Assembly (NCBI GenBank): GCA_022836615.1
Contig: MU405378.1
Span: 1-64,000 of the forward strand
DNA length: 64,000 nt
DNA from: Annulohypoxylon bovei var. microspora
Lineage: Eukaryota > Ascomycota > Sordariomycetes > Xylariales > Hypoxylaceae
Direction: 5' to 3'
The notes below the pieces were generated by a model, which saw only the letters and a program-made list of their open reading frames with translations, did no database searches and was not told the origin of the DNA. Positions 47,941-62,150 of the stretch are shown in pieces. Both the position numbers and the translations under genes were made by a program. The first letter of the stretch is position 1. Every line of letters begins with the position of its first letter.

Positions 47941-50831
47941 ATCCGACAGGTATTTTTTCAAGGTTCGTAAATGCTTTATATTTATATTATAAAAAGGGTG
48001 TAATTTAATAAAGTTAACGCCTTTTTTTAAATTTATTTTATAATCGGAAAATTAATAAAGTAATAATAAATCGTTATTTTTTTTCAAAAATATCTTAATT
48101 AAGTTATATAAGTAAAAGGGGAGCTTTTCCATAATTTGTTCCCGGGTAAAGTCGTTTTTTTATTATAACCTTTTTTTAAAAATTAAATTAAATTCTTAAT
48201 AAAATAAAATAAAAGCGTTTAATAATTTATAAGTTACGTTAAAATTTCGTTAAAAATGTAATATCCTTTTAATAAATGTTAAGCTTGAAATTAAATAAAC
48301 GTTTATGGTGGGTAATAATGTGGAATACATCGGGAACTTAACGGGAAGTTAAAAAAAAAAAAGCGGGATGGTAATGGAAAACTATTAATCCATTTTAATT
48401 ATGAGGTTTATTATAAAATATATAAATGTTATAATGGTTTATTTTTTTTTCGAGGCATGAAATTAAAGGTAATTATGGTGTTTTATATCCTTTTATATAA
48501 TTTTATTTATGTTTTTTTAAAAGGTGGAAAGTTTTAATATAATATTAAAAGTGTAATAATAATAAAGAAATAATAATTTAAGGAAAATTAATTATTAATG
48601 TTAATTATTTAATATAATGTTATATTTTATTAAAAATTTAAGTTTTAATATTATTTAAAATTAAAAATGGTTTTTTAAGTTTATTAAAAAAATAAATATA
48701 TTATGAAAATTTTTACTTTATATTTAAATGTTAACATGGATTATTTTATTAATTTAATTAATAATTTATTTATTAAAGCTTTTTATTATAATGGATTAAT
48801 TAAATTAAATGATAAAAAAATTTTATACATTTATTATTAAACGTACGTTTCATTAATTAACGATTATATACGCTTATGTTTCGATATTTATTAACGTTTA
48901 TATTATTATTATTATGTTTATGTTTTGTAAATAAATTAATATATTAATTATGAATTGTGATTTTTTTATTATAAGGTTAAAAGAATTAAAATTAATAAAA
49001 ATAAATGTTAACGAATAAATATATAAAAGGGAATTTAAGTTAAAGGTTTTATTTAAACGTTATTTTTCTTCGATTTTAAATTAACGTTATTTTTATTATA
49101 CTTTGTTATTTCTTTTTTTAAAATGGTGGTTATTGTTTTAACTTTTATATTACGCGTTAAATAATTATTAAAGAAATGGTTCTTTTGTTTATAAAAGTAA
49201 TAAATTAAATTAATGTTAAATGTTACGAAGGTGTTACGCTGGTAAGGAATTAAAGGAGCTTGGGAAGGTTCTTTTATATGTGTTTAAATCGTGATTTCCG
49301 TTATTAAATGAAGAATGTTAAAACCGGTGGGAATTATTTTTATAACGTTAAGGATAACCTTAACCTTAAGTTAAGGTTAAAAAGTTACAAGGTTAATTTT
49401 CTTTTAAATAACTTTAATGTATTATTAAATTAATGTTAAATAAAAGTTTTTAAACTTAATAAATTTTATTTTTTTATTTAAATAATAATAAAGTGCTTAG
49501 GTGCGGAAATTAATGGTTAATTAACGGTTTAATTTTTTTTTTACTTAAATATTGAAATTCCCCTTTTATTTATTAATGATATAAAAAGTGTGTAAAATTT
49601 AAAGAATTATTCGTTTAATTATATATTAAGTTTATAAAAATTATTTTTAATTTAAGCCTTAACGTTAAAGTTGTTATATAATAACCTTAATAAATTATAT
49701 ATTTATTTAATTTTAATATATTAATTAATATTATTTTTAATAAAGAAAAATTAAAGGATTAATTTAACTTTATTTTTAATAAATAAATAAAATTATATAA
49801 GTTAAATATATTCCTTAAAGAATTTTTATTAATTAATTTAAAGTTTATTCTTTATATTTGTTTTTTATTCTTCGAACGTAAGATTTAATTTATTTAATAA
49901 AGGATGTGGATTTTTAATGTAAATTTTTAATGAAAATAAAAATAAAATTATTAATTATATTTTAAAAGTACGTTAAAGGTTATCTGGTTTTTTAAGCTTG
50001 TTATTTTATTTTATTAAAAGGATAACTAGGTTTTATAACGTATAAGTTAAGGTGAAAAAGTAAGGGGCGTGAAGGGGAATGGGGGGAATAAAAGAAAAAA
50101 AAAGAATAAAAAGAATAAAAGGAAAAAAAATAATTTATAATTGGTTTTTTAATGTTATTAATTTATTTAAAATAACGGATAATATGGTTTAAAATGGATT
50201 TATTTTTATTATATTAAGTTTTAAGGGTGGAATAATGGAATTTTATTATAAGTTTAATTAAAAGGTATATTTATTTTAATTAAAAGATTTATTAATGGGT
50301 GGAGCTTTCTTTTTTCCTTTTTTTTTAAAGGGAAGAATAAGCTTTTAATTTTATTATTAAGTAATTAATTAAATGGTTTTTTAAGTTATTAAGGGTTTTA
50401 ATGCTTTTTTTAAAGTTGAAGATTTTTTTTTAATTATAAGTGAAAATTTATTAATTTAAGGTTATATAATTAAAGAAATAAAGGTAAGTTTTAATTAATT
50501 AATTTAATTAATAAATGGCTTAATATTTTTATTAAAGCTTTTATTTAACAATTTAAATATTATTATTAATTAATAATGGAATAAGTGGTGTTAAAAGGTG
50601 TTTTATTACAAATAAAGGTAAAGCCTTGTAATTATTAATATAAAGAATTTTATTTAAGAAAATAAAAGTTTTTAAAAATTAAATATAAATTAAAAATAAA
50701 GCTTTAAACATATTATAATTTAAAAAAAATTAAATTAATGTGTAAGCGTTTATGTATTTAAGAAAGAAAAAAATTTCAAAAATAAATTTTTAAATTAAAG
50801 AAATAAAATAAATAAATAATTTTAAATATTA

Positions 50832-51047
50832 TGTTATAACAAATAAATCTTTAATTAAAATAAAGTTTATGTAACAATAAGATCATATATTTTATTAACG
50901 AAAATATTTAAAATAAAAAGTTAAAAGAAAGAAAACTACGAAATAATTTCTTTTAAAAGGTTTTTATATATTAACCTTACGATTAAAATATTAATTAACC
51001 GTTTTATTAATATATTTTAAAAATAACGGCAGTTAAGCGCTATTATA
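50832..51047 (-). repeat. Right LTR (5' LTR in element orientation)
   Basis: 216 bp, partner of 44,709-44,925. It starts TGTTATAACAAATAAATC against TATCATGGCGAGTAGGTT in the other copy, an alignment explained by G to A and C to T changes. It ends AAGCGCTATTATA. Confidence 0.8.
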
Positions 51048-52259
51048 AAAAATATTAAAAGTGTGAAAAGCTTAAATATATTTGCCGAAACTGTTATAAT
51101 AATAATAATAAAATTAATAAAATTTATAAAGTTAATAAATTAAAAAATAAATCCAAAGTAATACGGATGTTTTTTTAAATATAAAAAGCGTTGGAACTTA
51201 AAAAGCGTTACACGTTTAAAAAACGTTATTAAAATAAATAACGGAATTATAAAGTTAATTAATTATTTACGAAATCGTATATAAAAACATTAAATAAATT
51301 AAAATATATTATGGTTTATTACGATAATTAATTAATTAAACCTTTAAAAAGTAAAAGTATAAATAATAATAAAATCTTTATAATGCATATGGCGGTAATT
51401 AAAAGTTAAAAAAAGTTAAATAAAGTTAAAAAAAACTAATAATAAGGTTAAAAAAAACCGAAATTAAAGTTATAAAAGGCGATAATAAAGTTGAAAATAA
51501 TGTTTTTAAATGGCGTTTAAATGGCATTAACGTTAAAAAAGCGTGTTAATAATAAAAAGGTTTTATTAATTAAAAGGCGTTTTATAACTTTGTGTAATTT
51601 TATGTAACTTGTGTTATATAAAGCTACGTTTATTTAAAATTAAAAGCTGGTAATTTATACGTTTATATAATATAAAATATCGTAATATATCACACGGTAT
51701 TACACGTAACGCATCGTGATTTATTACTTTTAAATTTAAAAATAAAACTTTTAAGTATTTTATTTTAAATGGAATTTTATAATAAAAAATTAAAAAGTAA
51801 CATTTAACTCGTAAAATAATTAATTAATTTAATTAAAAAAAGAAAATTATCGTAAAATTACATGTTAAATATAAACATAAAAAAATAAAAATTATATATT
51901 ATTAAATATTTAACATTTATTATTAAAAAAACTTATATAAATAAATATATAAAATGTTAAAAATTTGTTTTAATTATTAAAAGTTTAATATTAAACGTTT
52001 TTATAATTTAAGTTTATATATAACGTTTAAAAACATATTAATTTCTTAAATAATTAACGTATAATATATATTTAATAATTAAAATTATAAAATTATTTTA
52101 AAAACGAAGGAAAAATTAACCAATTATTATAAAATTACCGCCATTTAAAAAATCAATTCATTTATTATAATTAAATTCTTAAAAAATAAAATTATATTTT
52201 AATATAATTTACTTTTACGGATTAAAATTAATAATAAAGTTAAATTTAAAAAAAATATA
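51048..52259. other. A+T-rich sequence between gypsy remnants
   Basis: It directly adjoins the right LTR of the second gypsy element. It probably belongs to the plus-strand gypsy fragment that follows, but no motif could be confirmed. A TAAAGTTAAAAAAA-type short repeat lies near 51,400-51,460. Confidence 0.4.
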
Positions 52260-52900
52260 ATTATAACGTGTAAAAAAATTAATATAAAACGAGTGGTTAA
52301 ATTTATTTATTATTTTAAAACTTAAAAATAAATTAAAGTAAAATACAAGGTAATTAAATTAAGCTTTTAAAAAATAATTAATAACATTTCGAAAAAATAA
52401 ATAAATTTATTAAATAATATAATATAAGTTAATCGTACCATTATAAAATAATATAATTACACTTTTTATAAAATATTATACGGAAAACGATTAATATTAT
52501 TAATTAAAATAATAATCTTTATTTAACGGATTTATAATTAAAAGAAAATTAAAAATTAAAATGATTTTTTTATTATTAAAATTAAAATGTTAATACGTTT
52601 AAAAATAAATATTTAAAAAACAATTAAAGTATTAATAAATTAATAAAAAAAAATTACTTTAAAAAATAATCGCCGAAACGCTTATAAATTAAAAAAAACT
52701 TTTTTATACCGGAATAACTTAATTTTATTATACGATACCCCACGTTACATCGACATATTTAGGTTTTAAAAATTAAAATATAATTAAATTAACCTTTTTT
52801 AAATTAATTAAACTTTAAACATTAATAAATATATTTTAAAAAATTTTTAAAAATAAATATTATAAAAAGCTTACGTTAATAACCGTTTAAAACATTTTAT
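52260..52900 (+). pseudogene. RIP-broken gypsy integrase C-terminal part
   Basis: From 52,429 the plus strand reads VNRTIIK(stop)YNYTFYKILYGKR, then, after several stops, KVLIN, NNRRNAYKLKKTF and LILLYDTPRYIDIFRF(stop)KLKYN. This resembles the Ty3/gypsy integrase end in which a (P/Y)Y.LLYG(K/R) motif is followed by the DLVLL(Y/H)(D/N)T block and K(L/F)KYKW. A following charged stretch (53,030-53,170, rich in DDDENE and Lys) may be the polyprotein tail. RT is not seen on this strand nearby, so the fragment is truncated on the left. Confidence 0.65.
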
Positions 52901-53170
52901 TTAAAATGAAAAAAAATATTAAAAAGTTAAAAACTTTAAAAAAAATAAATAAATAAATAAAAACTTTAATAAATAAGCCGATTAAAAAAATAACGATTTA
53001 ATTAATCCTTTATTATTTAAACCCATTAAAAAAAACTACGAGAACGTACGAACGAACATCGAAATTTCATTTAAATTAAAACGATTAAAAAGTTACGAAA
53101 ATTATATAAAAATTAACCTTATAAACGACGACGAAAATGAAATTAAAAAGAATATACCCCGTTATAATTT

Positions 53171-56100
53171 AAAATAACGTTATAAAAAACAAATGAAAAT
53201 AATTATTAACCTTTATTTTAATTACATTTTTAAATTTCCTTTAATTTTTTTCTTTTTTTTTTCATTTAAACGCATTTTTCCTTTATTAACCATTTATTAT
53301 ATTAACCCGTTAATCGCGTATAACATTTAATTTAAATTTTTTTTAACTTTAACATTTATTTAATTAAATTTTTACCACTTATTTTAACCATTATTAAAAA
53401 ATTACTTTTAATGAAATTTTCAATGATAATAAAATTTTAATTAACGTTAACCTTTAAATGATTATATTTATTATTTCGGAAAAAATACATTGAATTTTTT
53501 ATTAAAAAATAATAATTATTATATATGTTTTTAAATTTACTTAATATTAATTAATAATTAAAAAAAGGTTACATTTTAATATACCTTTTAATATTAAATA
53601 ACTTAAAACGTTTTTTATAATAACGGTAAAAAATTATATTAAAATATTCATATAATTAAATTAATAACTTTCATATATATTAATAATCTTTAATTAAATT
53701 AACCATATATTTTTTAATTAAACCATTTTATTAAATTTTAATATATAAAAGAAAAACTTATGAAATACGTTGTTTAATAATAAACGAATAATAATTCGAT
53801 TGAAAATTAATAAGTTTTTAAAAAAATGATTTTAAAATCTTTTAACGGATATAACATTTTATAATAACATTTTTAAAAATATTAAAAAATATATATTTTA
53901 ACATTTAATAACGTTATTAACCATTTAATTAAAACATTTAAAAAAACTAACATTTATAATAAAGTGTTTAACCTTTAATTTTATTATTTTTAAAATATTA
54001 TTTTTAATTTATAACGTTTAAATACCTTTGAAATTAATATTTATAAAATACATAATTAACTTAAACGAAAAATAAAGTTTTGGAATAATATTATATATTA
54101 AAGCTTTAATTTTTTTAAAATAATAATAACTTTTTTTTCGTTTAAAACCATGATTAACTTTCATTATAACGTTATTATTAACCTTTTATTTAAAATGTTA
54201 ATTAACCTTTTTTTTAACGTTATAATTATCACTTTTTTTAAAAATTTATTTAATTTAATCATTGCCGATTATTAATGACTTAAGTTTTTTAAAAAGTTTA
54301 ATAATCATTATATAATTAAACTTCGTAATAAACGATTTAAAAGAAAAAGTAATTTATTTTATAATAATTAATTTAATTAAATAAATTAATTAATTACTTT
54401 TACCTTCGTTAAAATTATATATTTCAAGTAAAAACATTTTAATTAATTAAAAACTTTAAATTTAAAAAGTTATATAAGTTAATTAATAATAAAAAATAAA
54501 AATAATAAAAATGAAAAAAAAAATTCATCGAAAAAATGAGGAATAATGAATTTTATACCGGCAATTATTATTAAAAATTCACATATTAAAACGTTTATTA
54601 AATTAAAAATATAATAACGTAATTAATTAAATTTAACTTAAACTTTATTATATGTTTAAATTTTCCAAAAATATTAAATTACTTTTTATAAAAAATTATA
54701 TTTAATATTATATAACCGCGATTTTTTTTTTAAAAATGATTTTTAAAACTTTTTTTATTTTTTTTTTAATTACATTAAATTTATAATTATTACCTTAATT
54801 AATTAACCTTTACACGCCATTTATATATAACTTTAAAAACAAGCACCATGGTTATTTCATTTAAAAAAAACCGTAAAAACTTAAACTTTAATTAATTAAA
54901 ACTTTTAAAAAATATTTATAAAAATATTTAATAAAACACCTTAAATCGCAAGTTAACCTTAAAGCTTGTATTTAATAATTTAAACTTTAACGATTAAATA
55001 ATAATAAAATAATTAATTAAAATTTCACCGTTTTTTAATATTTAAAAAAAAGAAAAAACTTATTTAACTTTTAAATTAATTAAAGTTATATATAAATTTT
55101 ATGATAATTAATATTTATTATTTCCAAGGATTAAAGTTATTTAAAAGTTTTCATTAAATGGTGTTAATTAATTAATTTACGAAAAAAATATCTTTTAAAC
55201 TTTATAAAACGCCGCTTTTAAAACTTTTAATTCAACCATTATTACGAACATTAAAAAACTTAAAATTACCCACATTATTTTAATAATATATATGGACGTT
55301 TTTAATAATTAATATGTTAAAACGGATAATTTTAAAGTATTACATTAAATATTAATAATTTAAAACTTAAATAACGGTATTATTTACATAATTAATTCAT
55401 TATTAAACCGTTAAAATTCCAAAATAAATTATATTTAAAATTAAATGATTTATATTTAAAATACTTTAAACTTTTAATAAGAAATTTTTAAAAAAAATTA
55501 AAACGGTTTAATTTAACGGAATTAAATAATAAAATAAATAAATTTACGGTTATTAAGTTTCGTATATAATTCATTTAATTATTAATAAACTAATTACTTT
55601 TATAAATTACTTATAAAAAGGATTTTTTAAAAATTATTTAACCACCTTTTATTTAACCTTCGTTAATTTAATTAATATATTAATAAAAAACCTTAAAAAT
55701 AATAATACTTTTAAAAACGTAAATCAATTAATGGTAAATATTAATTAACTTTTTAAACTAATTAAATCATTTTTTAAAAAAGTTAAAAAAATAAAAAAAA
55801 TGAAAAAAGTTAAAACATCGAAATATTTTAAATAAAAAAAAAAAATATTATTAAAAATTACTTTAATTTAATCCTTTTAATTATAATGCATAACTTATAC
55901 CTTAAAAGTAAAAAAAGTACTTTAAAAATGGAAAACTTAATTACATTTTATATTTAAATAAAAAATAATTGAAATAAATTAAATAATTAATTATAATTAA
56001 GCTTTTTCATTAAATGGATAATTTAAAATAATTACGAAACGCAAGTATAACGTTTAAAAATTAATCGGTAAATTATAAAAATAAGCCCTATTAAAGCTTA

Positions 56101-58400
56101 AAAATATTTAATAAAAAAACGCCACGGGTAAAATAATATTAAAAAGCTTTTCGTATTAAATGATTATAACCGTTTAATTATTTAATAATACATATAAAAT
56201 ACATTATATTAATAATAATTAAAGAATTAAAGAAATTTATACATGAAATATACATTATTTTCTTTTTTTTCATTTAATATTTATAATTATCGTTTTTTTT
56301 ATTTCGGAATTATTTATTAAAAATAATTAATGTAATTCTTAAAGAAAATTAAATTAAAATGTAAAAATTTTAATGTTAATTTTTTAATTTTAAAAGTAAT
56401 TAATTCCTATTTAAATAATTATTTTTTTAATCCATTATACGTGGAATTACACACGATTATCATTCATTTAATATATTTTTATTCGACCTTTTAATATTAT
56501 TATGAAAGGCGTAAATTTAAAATGGCGCAAAGGCGATTTTATTCGTACGGTTATTTAAAAATAATAAAGTTATAAAAAAAGAAAAGATTTTTAATGTTAC
56601 GATATTAATTAAGCTTTTTACATATAAAAAAGCGATAAATAATTATTTATTTTTATTGTTTTATTTATTATTTTATAAATAATTTTTTCTTTATTTTTTA
56701 TTTTTTTATATATTATGTTTTATTTTTTATAATTTAAATTATAATTTAAATTATAATAATCTTTTTTATTAAATAAAATTTAATTTAAGTTTTTATTAAT
56801 TTTTTATTAATAAAAGTTATTTATATTTTCGTTTAAATTTTGTATTTTTTTTTAATATAAATATATTATTATTTTTATATTTAATATTAAAGATTTTTTT
56901 TCCGTTGTTTTTAATTATTTAATCAAGCATATTAAAGGCTTGTTTACCTTAAGATTTATGTTATAAAACTTTTTTAATTTTATGGTTATATTCTTGAAAT
57001 TTGCGGTTAAATATTATATTAAATTAAAATTTTAATTTATTTATTAGATTTAATATTTTAATTTTTTATAATATATTTATAATATTAATATTTTATAAAT
57101 TTCCCATTCCATTTCTTTTAAATTAAAATTAACGATTTCGTTGTTTAAGTTTTTTAAATCTTAGCTTAATATTAAATTATTAAGATTTTTTTATAAGTAA
57201 TTTATATTAAACCATTATTATTTAATTTATATATATAAGAATTTTAATTTATAAATGTTAAATTATTTTAAATATTATTTAATAATTTTATAAAATAATA
57301 ATATTATTAAGTAACTTAATTTATTATTTAATTAATTTATTAATATTTTAAATTTTATTAAAATAAATATTTTATTTTTAATATTAAAATTAAATTCTTT
57401 TTTATATTAATTAATTTATTAAATTTAATATTTTTATAATTTCTTAATTATTTAACGGGCGAAATTTTTCTATTCTTTAATTTATAACATTATATTTTAT
57501 ACTTTTTATTAAAATATCTTTTTTTTAATTAATAATGTAATTAATACTTTTATTTATATTTTTTAATTAAAAAATTATATTATCGATTTTTTTATTAATA
57601 TTTTTTATGGTAAAAGGTTATTAAGTGATTTATAAAGTAATAAAGTTTATATAACATTTAATATTAAAATAATTTTATTTTAATTCTTTTAATAATAATT
57701 TATAAATAATTAAAATTATTAATTAATATATTTATTTATTATTTTAATTTCTCCCATAAATTATTTATATTTTATTATGGAAAAGTTTAATTTAATTTTA
57801 TATATTTTTAAAAGTTTATTTATAAAATTTAAAATAAATTAAAGATTTTAATTATTAATGATTATTTATCCGGAAAACATTATTACGTTTAAATTTAAAA
57901 ATTTAAAAATTATGTAAATAATTAATAAAATAATTAATAAAGTAATTAATAAGAAATTAATAAATAATTAATAAGAAATTAATAAGCTTTTTTAAGCTTA
58001 ATTAACATTAATAAAATGTTTTTAATTAATTAAATTTATTTATACCTTTAATTAAGTGCATTTTTTTTTTAAATTTATTTTTTAATTACCCACGCACGTA
58101 ATAACCTTTTTAATTAACCACTTTTTAAACCACGTGTTAAATCACTTTTAAACCATTACTTTTCGCACACATAAAGGCCACTTTTCCAAGGGTTAATTAA
58201 TCACCCATTTTATTTAATTATATAAAAATAAATTAACTTAAATTAAAAATTAAATCTTTAAAACCACGTAAACCTTTAAAATCACGTAAAATTAATGATT
58301 AAAATTAAAGTTAAAAGTAAAATTAAAATTAAGGTTAAAATCTAAGGGTTTAAAAGGTGGTAAAAACCTTTTATATAAAAATGTATTTTTTTTATTAAAA
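53171..58400. other. A+T-rich RIP block without recognisable genes
   Basis: No polymerase or other gene motif was read. The plus strand is A-biased to about 56.2 kb and T-biased afterwards, which suggests at least two decayed elements of opposite RIP history. Around 58,080-58,340 a less degraded patch has repeated AAACCACGT(A/G) motifs. Confidence 0.45.
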
Positions 58401-58418
58401 AGTTAATAAGTTATTTAA

Positions 58419-58790
58419 CCCGTTATTTAATTAATTAATAAATTAATTAATAAGTTAATAAATTAATTAATTATTTAATTAATTATTAAATTAATTAATT
58501 TTTAAATTAAGGTTTTAATTAATTAATTAATTAATTAATTAAGTATTTAATTAATTAACTTATTAATACGTTAATTAAGTGTTTAATTATTTATTTATTT
58601 AATTAATTAATTAATTAATAAGTTAATTAATTTTTAAACCAATTATTTAATTAATTTTTTAATTAATTTTTTAATTAACTTTTAAACCAACTTTTTAATT
58701 AAGGTTTTAACTAATTAATAAATTAATTAATAAGTTAATTAATAAGTTAATTAATAAGTCAATTAATTAATTAATTAATTATTAAGTTAA
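58419..58790. repeat. TTAATTAA / TTAATAAG low-complexity tandem repeat
   Basis: Long runs of TTAATTAA are interspersed with 12-bp TTAATTAATAAG units, largely palindromic because TTAATTAA is its own reverse complement. Confidence 0.8.
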
Positions 58791-58845
58791 AAATCAATTA
58801 ATTAAATAAATAATAATGTTTTTTAAATAAATTTTTTTTTTTTTT

Positions 58846-59095
58846 TTACCTTATTACTTCCTTTTCCTACCCCGTTTCCCACCCCTTTTTTTACCTTTTT
58901 TCCACCCCATTTTCCACCCCTTTTTTAAACCTTTTCCTAACTAATAACTTTTTACGAAAAAAAAATTTTAAAGTCTTTTTTTTTTTTTCTTAGTCCTCGT
59001 AATTTTAGGAGGGCAAAAACGCCCCGGAGCTTACGTAAGTCGCGTTTTCCCGGACATTGTGGAAAACCGTACCGGGTAAAAGAAAAAAAAACCCT
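58846..59095. repeat. C-rich pyrimidine tract and G+C-retaining patch
   Basis: The stretch 58,846-58,930 is repeated CCACCCC/CCCGTTTCCCACCCC on the plus strand. 59,000-59,080 contains GGAGGGCAAAAACGCCCCGG, CGTAAGTCGCG and ACCGTACCGGGT. Both retain C and G in a block that otherwise lost them. I could not assign this to an element. Confidence 0.5.
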
Positions 59096-60329
59096 TAAAA
59101 ATTTTAAATAATTATCTTATTAATTTATATAATTTATTATAAAATATTTATGTAAAATTATTAATAATTATAATTTTATAATAAAAAATAAATCATAAAG
59201 CTTTAATTAAATAATTAATTATAATAAATAAATTATTATATTTTAATTTATTTTTATTTATTAATTTAAAATCCATGGTAATATGTTTTTATTTTTTATT
59301 CGGTATTAATAAAAGAAATAATAATCTTAACGTTTTATTTTTTAATATTTTAATCGAATGGTAAAAGTAATTGTCCATATATTAATTTATATATATATAT
59401 AAATTAAATTATTAATATTTTTTTATAATTAAATGTTTAATTTTCTTTTTTTTAAAATGGGTTGTTTTTAATTTATTATGTACTTTTTTTATAACTTAAA
59501 TTTATAAGTTATTTTCTTTAAAAATAATTAATTTACTTTTATATGTAATTAAATTTCTTAATATTAATTAATTATTTTCGTTTTAATTTATAATTTTATT
59601 TTAATATTCTTTAAATTTAAAATTATTTTTATTTATTTAAAGTAATTAATTTATTAATATAATATTAAATAAATTAAGTAAGTTAATTTTATTTAAAATA
59701 AAAACTTTAATTTAAATAACTTTTTTTATTTATATTATTTAATTAAATAATTTATTGTTTATAAATTTAAATAAAGTTAATGTACGTTGTTTATTTTTTT
59801 TTTGCTTTTATAATTGTATTTCTTTTTATAATTTAAATAAAATGTTTAAAATTATATTTATAACTTTAAATTAATAAATAATTATAAAATTATATTATAT
59901 AATTAAGTTTATTTATTTTATTTATTATAAATTAAATATTTATTTAATTATAAAATATTTAAGGGTTTTATAATTTATAATTATAATAAATAATTATATA
60001 TATTATTAATTTATTAATTTAAGTTTTTAATATAATAAAGTTTTTATTATTATTAATATTTTTTTATTATAAATCTTATAATTTAATTTCGTTTTATATA
60101 ATGTTTTTAAATAAAATGTTATAAAATATTAAGGTTTATTCGAAGATTTCTTTTATAATAAAGAGTTTATTATTATTTTATTTAAAATGTTAATATTTAT
60201 TTTAATTTTATAATTATATAAGAAATGTGTGAATATTAAGGCTTAAATTAATTAATTTTTTAATTTTTTAAACGTTGTTTTATATTTATTTATTTAAATT
60301 ATATTTACACCTTGTTATATTAATTATAA
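59096..60329. other. A+T-rich sequence, probable integrase part of the third gypsy element
   Basis: It lies downstream of the RT in the minus direction, so integrase is expected, but motifs could not be confirmed. Confidence 0.4.
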
Positions 60330-61294
60330 TAAAGGTTTTATAATTTATTTATATTTTTTAATAAATTTTTTATAAAAATTATAAAATTCCAAAAATAATT
60401 GCATTTTATAAAGTATTATTTTCTTATTTTTAACAAATGTTTATTAATAATAAATAACTTCCATTTTATTAAAGTTAATATTAATACCTTTAATATTAAT
60501 ATAAAATTTAAAGAATTTTATTTTAATTATATAAAATTTATATTTCGTAATATTTATTTAAAAACCTACCTTATACAAACGATCCAAGACCTTTTAAATA
60601 TGTTTTTTATATTTTTTTTAATTTTTAAAAAAAATAAAAATATTATTTAAATATGTAATATAAAATTTATTTAAGTATTTTTGGAATGTATTATTAATAT
60701 ATTATTAAAATATTAACGGTTTATTTATTAATTTAAATGGTAATATTTTAAATTAATAAGTTTCGTATTTTATTTAAAATGTTATTAAGTTTTCATTTTT
60801 TATAATTAAACGGATTTTATGAAACGTTTATTTAATATTAATTTTAAAGAATTTTTTTTTTAAATAATTTAAGTTAAGGTTTCTTTAATTAATGGTAATA
60901 AATATTTATTTTTATAAATAAAAGAATTTAACTTTTTGTAATTTATATAAAATTTCAATTTATTGTTTGCTTTTTTAATAAAAAATATTAACGTTGTTTA
61001 TAAAGCGGATAATAATTTAATAAATCTTTTTTATAAATTATTCGTAATATAATTTTTATAAGCTTTTATTTCTTTTAATAATATTTTATATAAAGGGTTA
61101 TAATTTAAATTATTAAGATTTATATTTAATTTAATATGGTAATTTACCTTTGGATGGTATAATGATAATTTATTGGATATTACTTTATTAAATATATTTA
61201 AATATTTGTGATATTTTATAAATACCATTTTTAAAACCATTTTTTGTAATTTTTTTTTATTATTTAAAAGGTATTTGTTTATTTTTTTTTTCAT
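60330..61294 (-). pseudogene. Third RIPed Ty3/gypsy: linker and reverse transcriptase
   Basis: On the minus strand, 61,294-61,031 is an open 87-codon stretch. It contains YHKYLNIFNK, NKLSLYHPKVNYHIKL and YNPLYKILLKEIKAYKNYI, which matches the gypsy segment before RT (YHEFLDVF.., LPPHRxYDHxIxL, GPLYxLSxxELxAL). The RT follows: RFIKLLSAL, FFIKK, LKFYINYKKLN, NKYLLPLIKETL. Near 60,590-60,400 come LDRLYKVGF, ITKYKFYI, KFFKFYI and FLEFYNFYKKFI, the end of RT and start of the RNase H connection. Few stops remain in the linker; more occur in RT. Confidence 0.8.
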
Positions 61295-62150
61295 TAATAA
61301 ACTTATTAAATATATATAAATCGATTATTTTATATTTTAATTAATTTGGTTTTTAAAGTATTTTATAAAAGGCGATTATATTAATGATTATTATGTTAAA
61401 TAATTTATATTTATATTAACTAAGATTGTTTTTTATAGTTTATAAAGGCTTTAAGCGTTTTAATTATTATATTTTTCTTTAAATTAATTGGTTATTTTCA
61501 TATATAATTTAATTAACATTGGTTTTTTATATTTTTTTTTATTAAAGGTTTAATATATTTTTTTAATCTTTATATTCGAACTAAAATATCCCTTAATATT
61601 TTTACATAAAGGTTATAATATTATTTTTAAAATCATTGAACTTCTTTTTTCGTTAAATGGGTTTTTTAATAATTATTAATATACTTTATTCAATTATTAA
61701 TATATTTCTTTAAATTCTTTTATTTGTTAATGCATTAAGGTTTTATTATTCCTTTTAATTAAAGCATGGTAAGGTAGGTTATTTTCTTCGGTTTATAGGG
61801 GTTAATGTTTTTTAAACGTCATTTTATGGTATATTTAACTTTCGTATTTTATTGTTTTTTGTTATTTTTTTTTTTATTAAAATCATTTTTTAATTTATAT
61901 TTTTTTAATATTTAAGATCGTTTAATAGTTTATTAGCTTAATTTATAAAGATGTTTTATAAACTTAAACTTGGCGTTTATTTTTTTAAAAATATTAATCG
62001 TTTTTTTTTATAATTTATTAATATGTTATGATAAATGAAGAATTTTTTATTAATAATTAAGTTGTATTTTATATCGATTATTAATAATATAATGTCCTTA
62101 ATTTCTTTATTTTATAATTAGGTATAAACTTTAATTATTATGTTTATAAT
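61295..62150. other. A+T-rich sequence inside the third gypsy element
   Basis: It lies between the putative protease (right) and the pre-RT linker (left) on the minus strand. It presumably belongs to the same polyprotein, but no block was read with confidence. Confidence 0.4.

Larger units (their letters stand above)
44709..51047 (-). mobile_element. Second RIPed Ty3/gypsy chromovirus, with both LTRs, minus strand
   Basis: 6.3 kb bounded by 217/216-bp direct repeats that align end to end with mainly C/T and G/A differences. On the minus strand, from right to left, RT, the integrase C-terminus and a chromodomain can be read, and a polypurine tract abuts the left LTR. No target duplication is found (TTTCT against AAAAA), so the outer flanks may have been altered or rearranged. 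Between about 45 and 50 kb the plus strand is noticeably poorer in C than in G, so RIP hit the two strands unequally. Gag and protease (about 48-50.8 kb) are unreadable. Confidence 0.85.
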
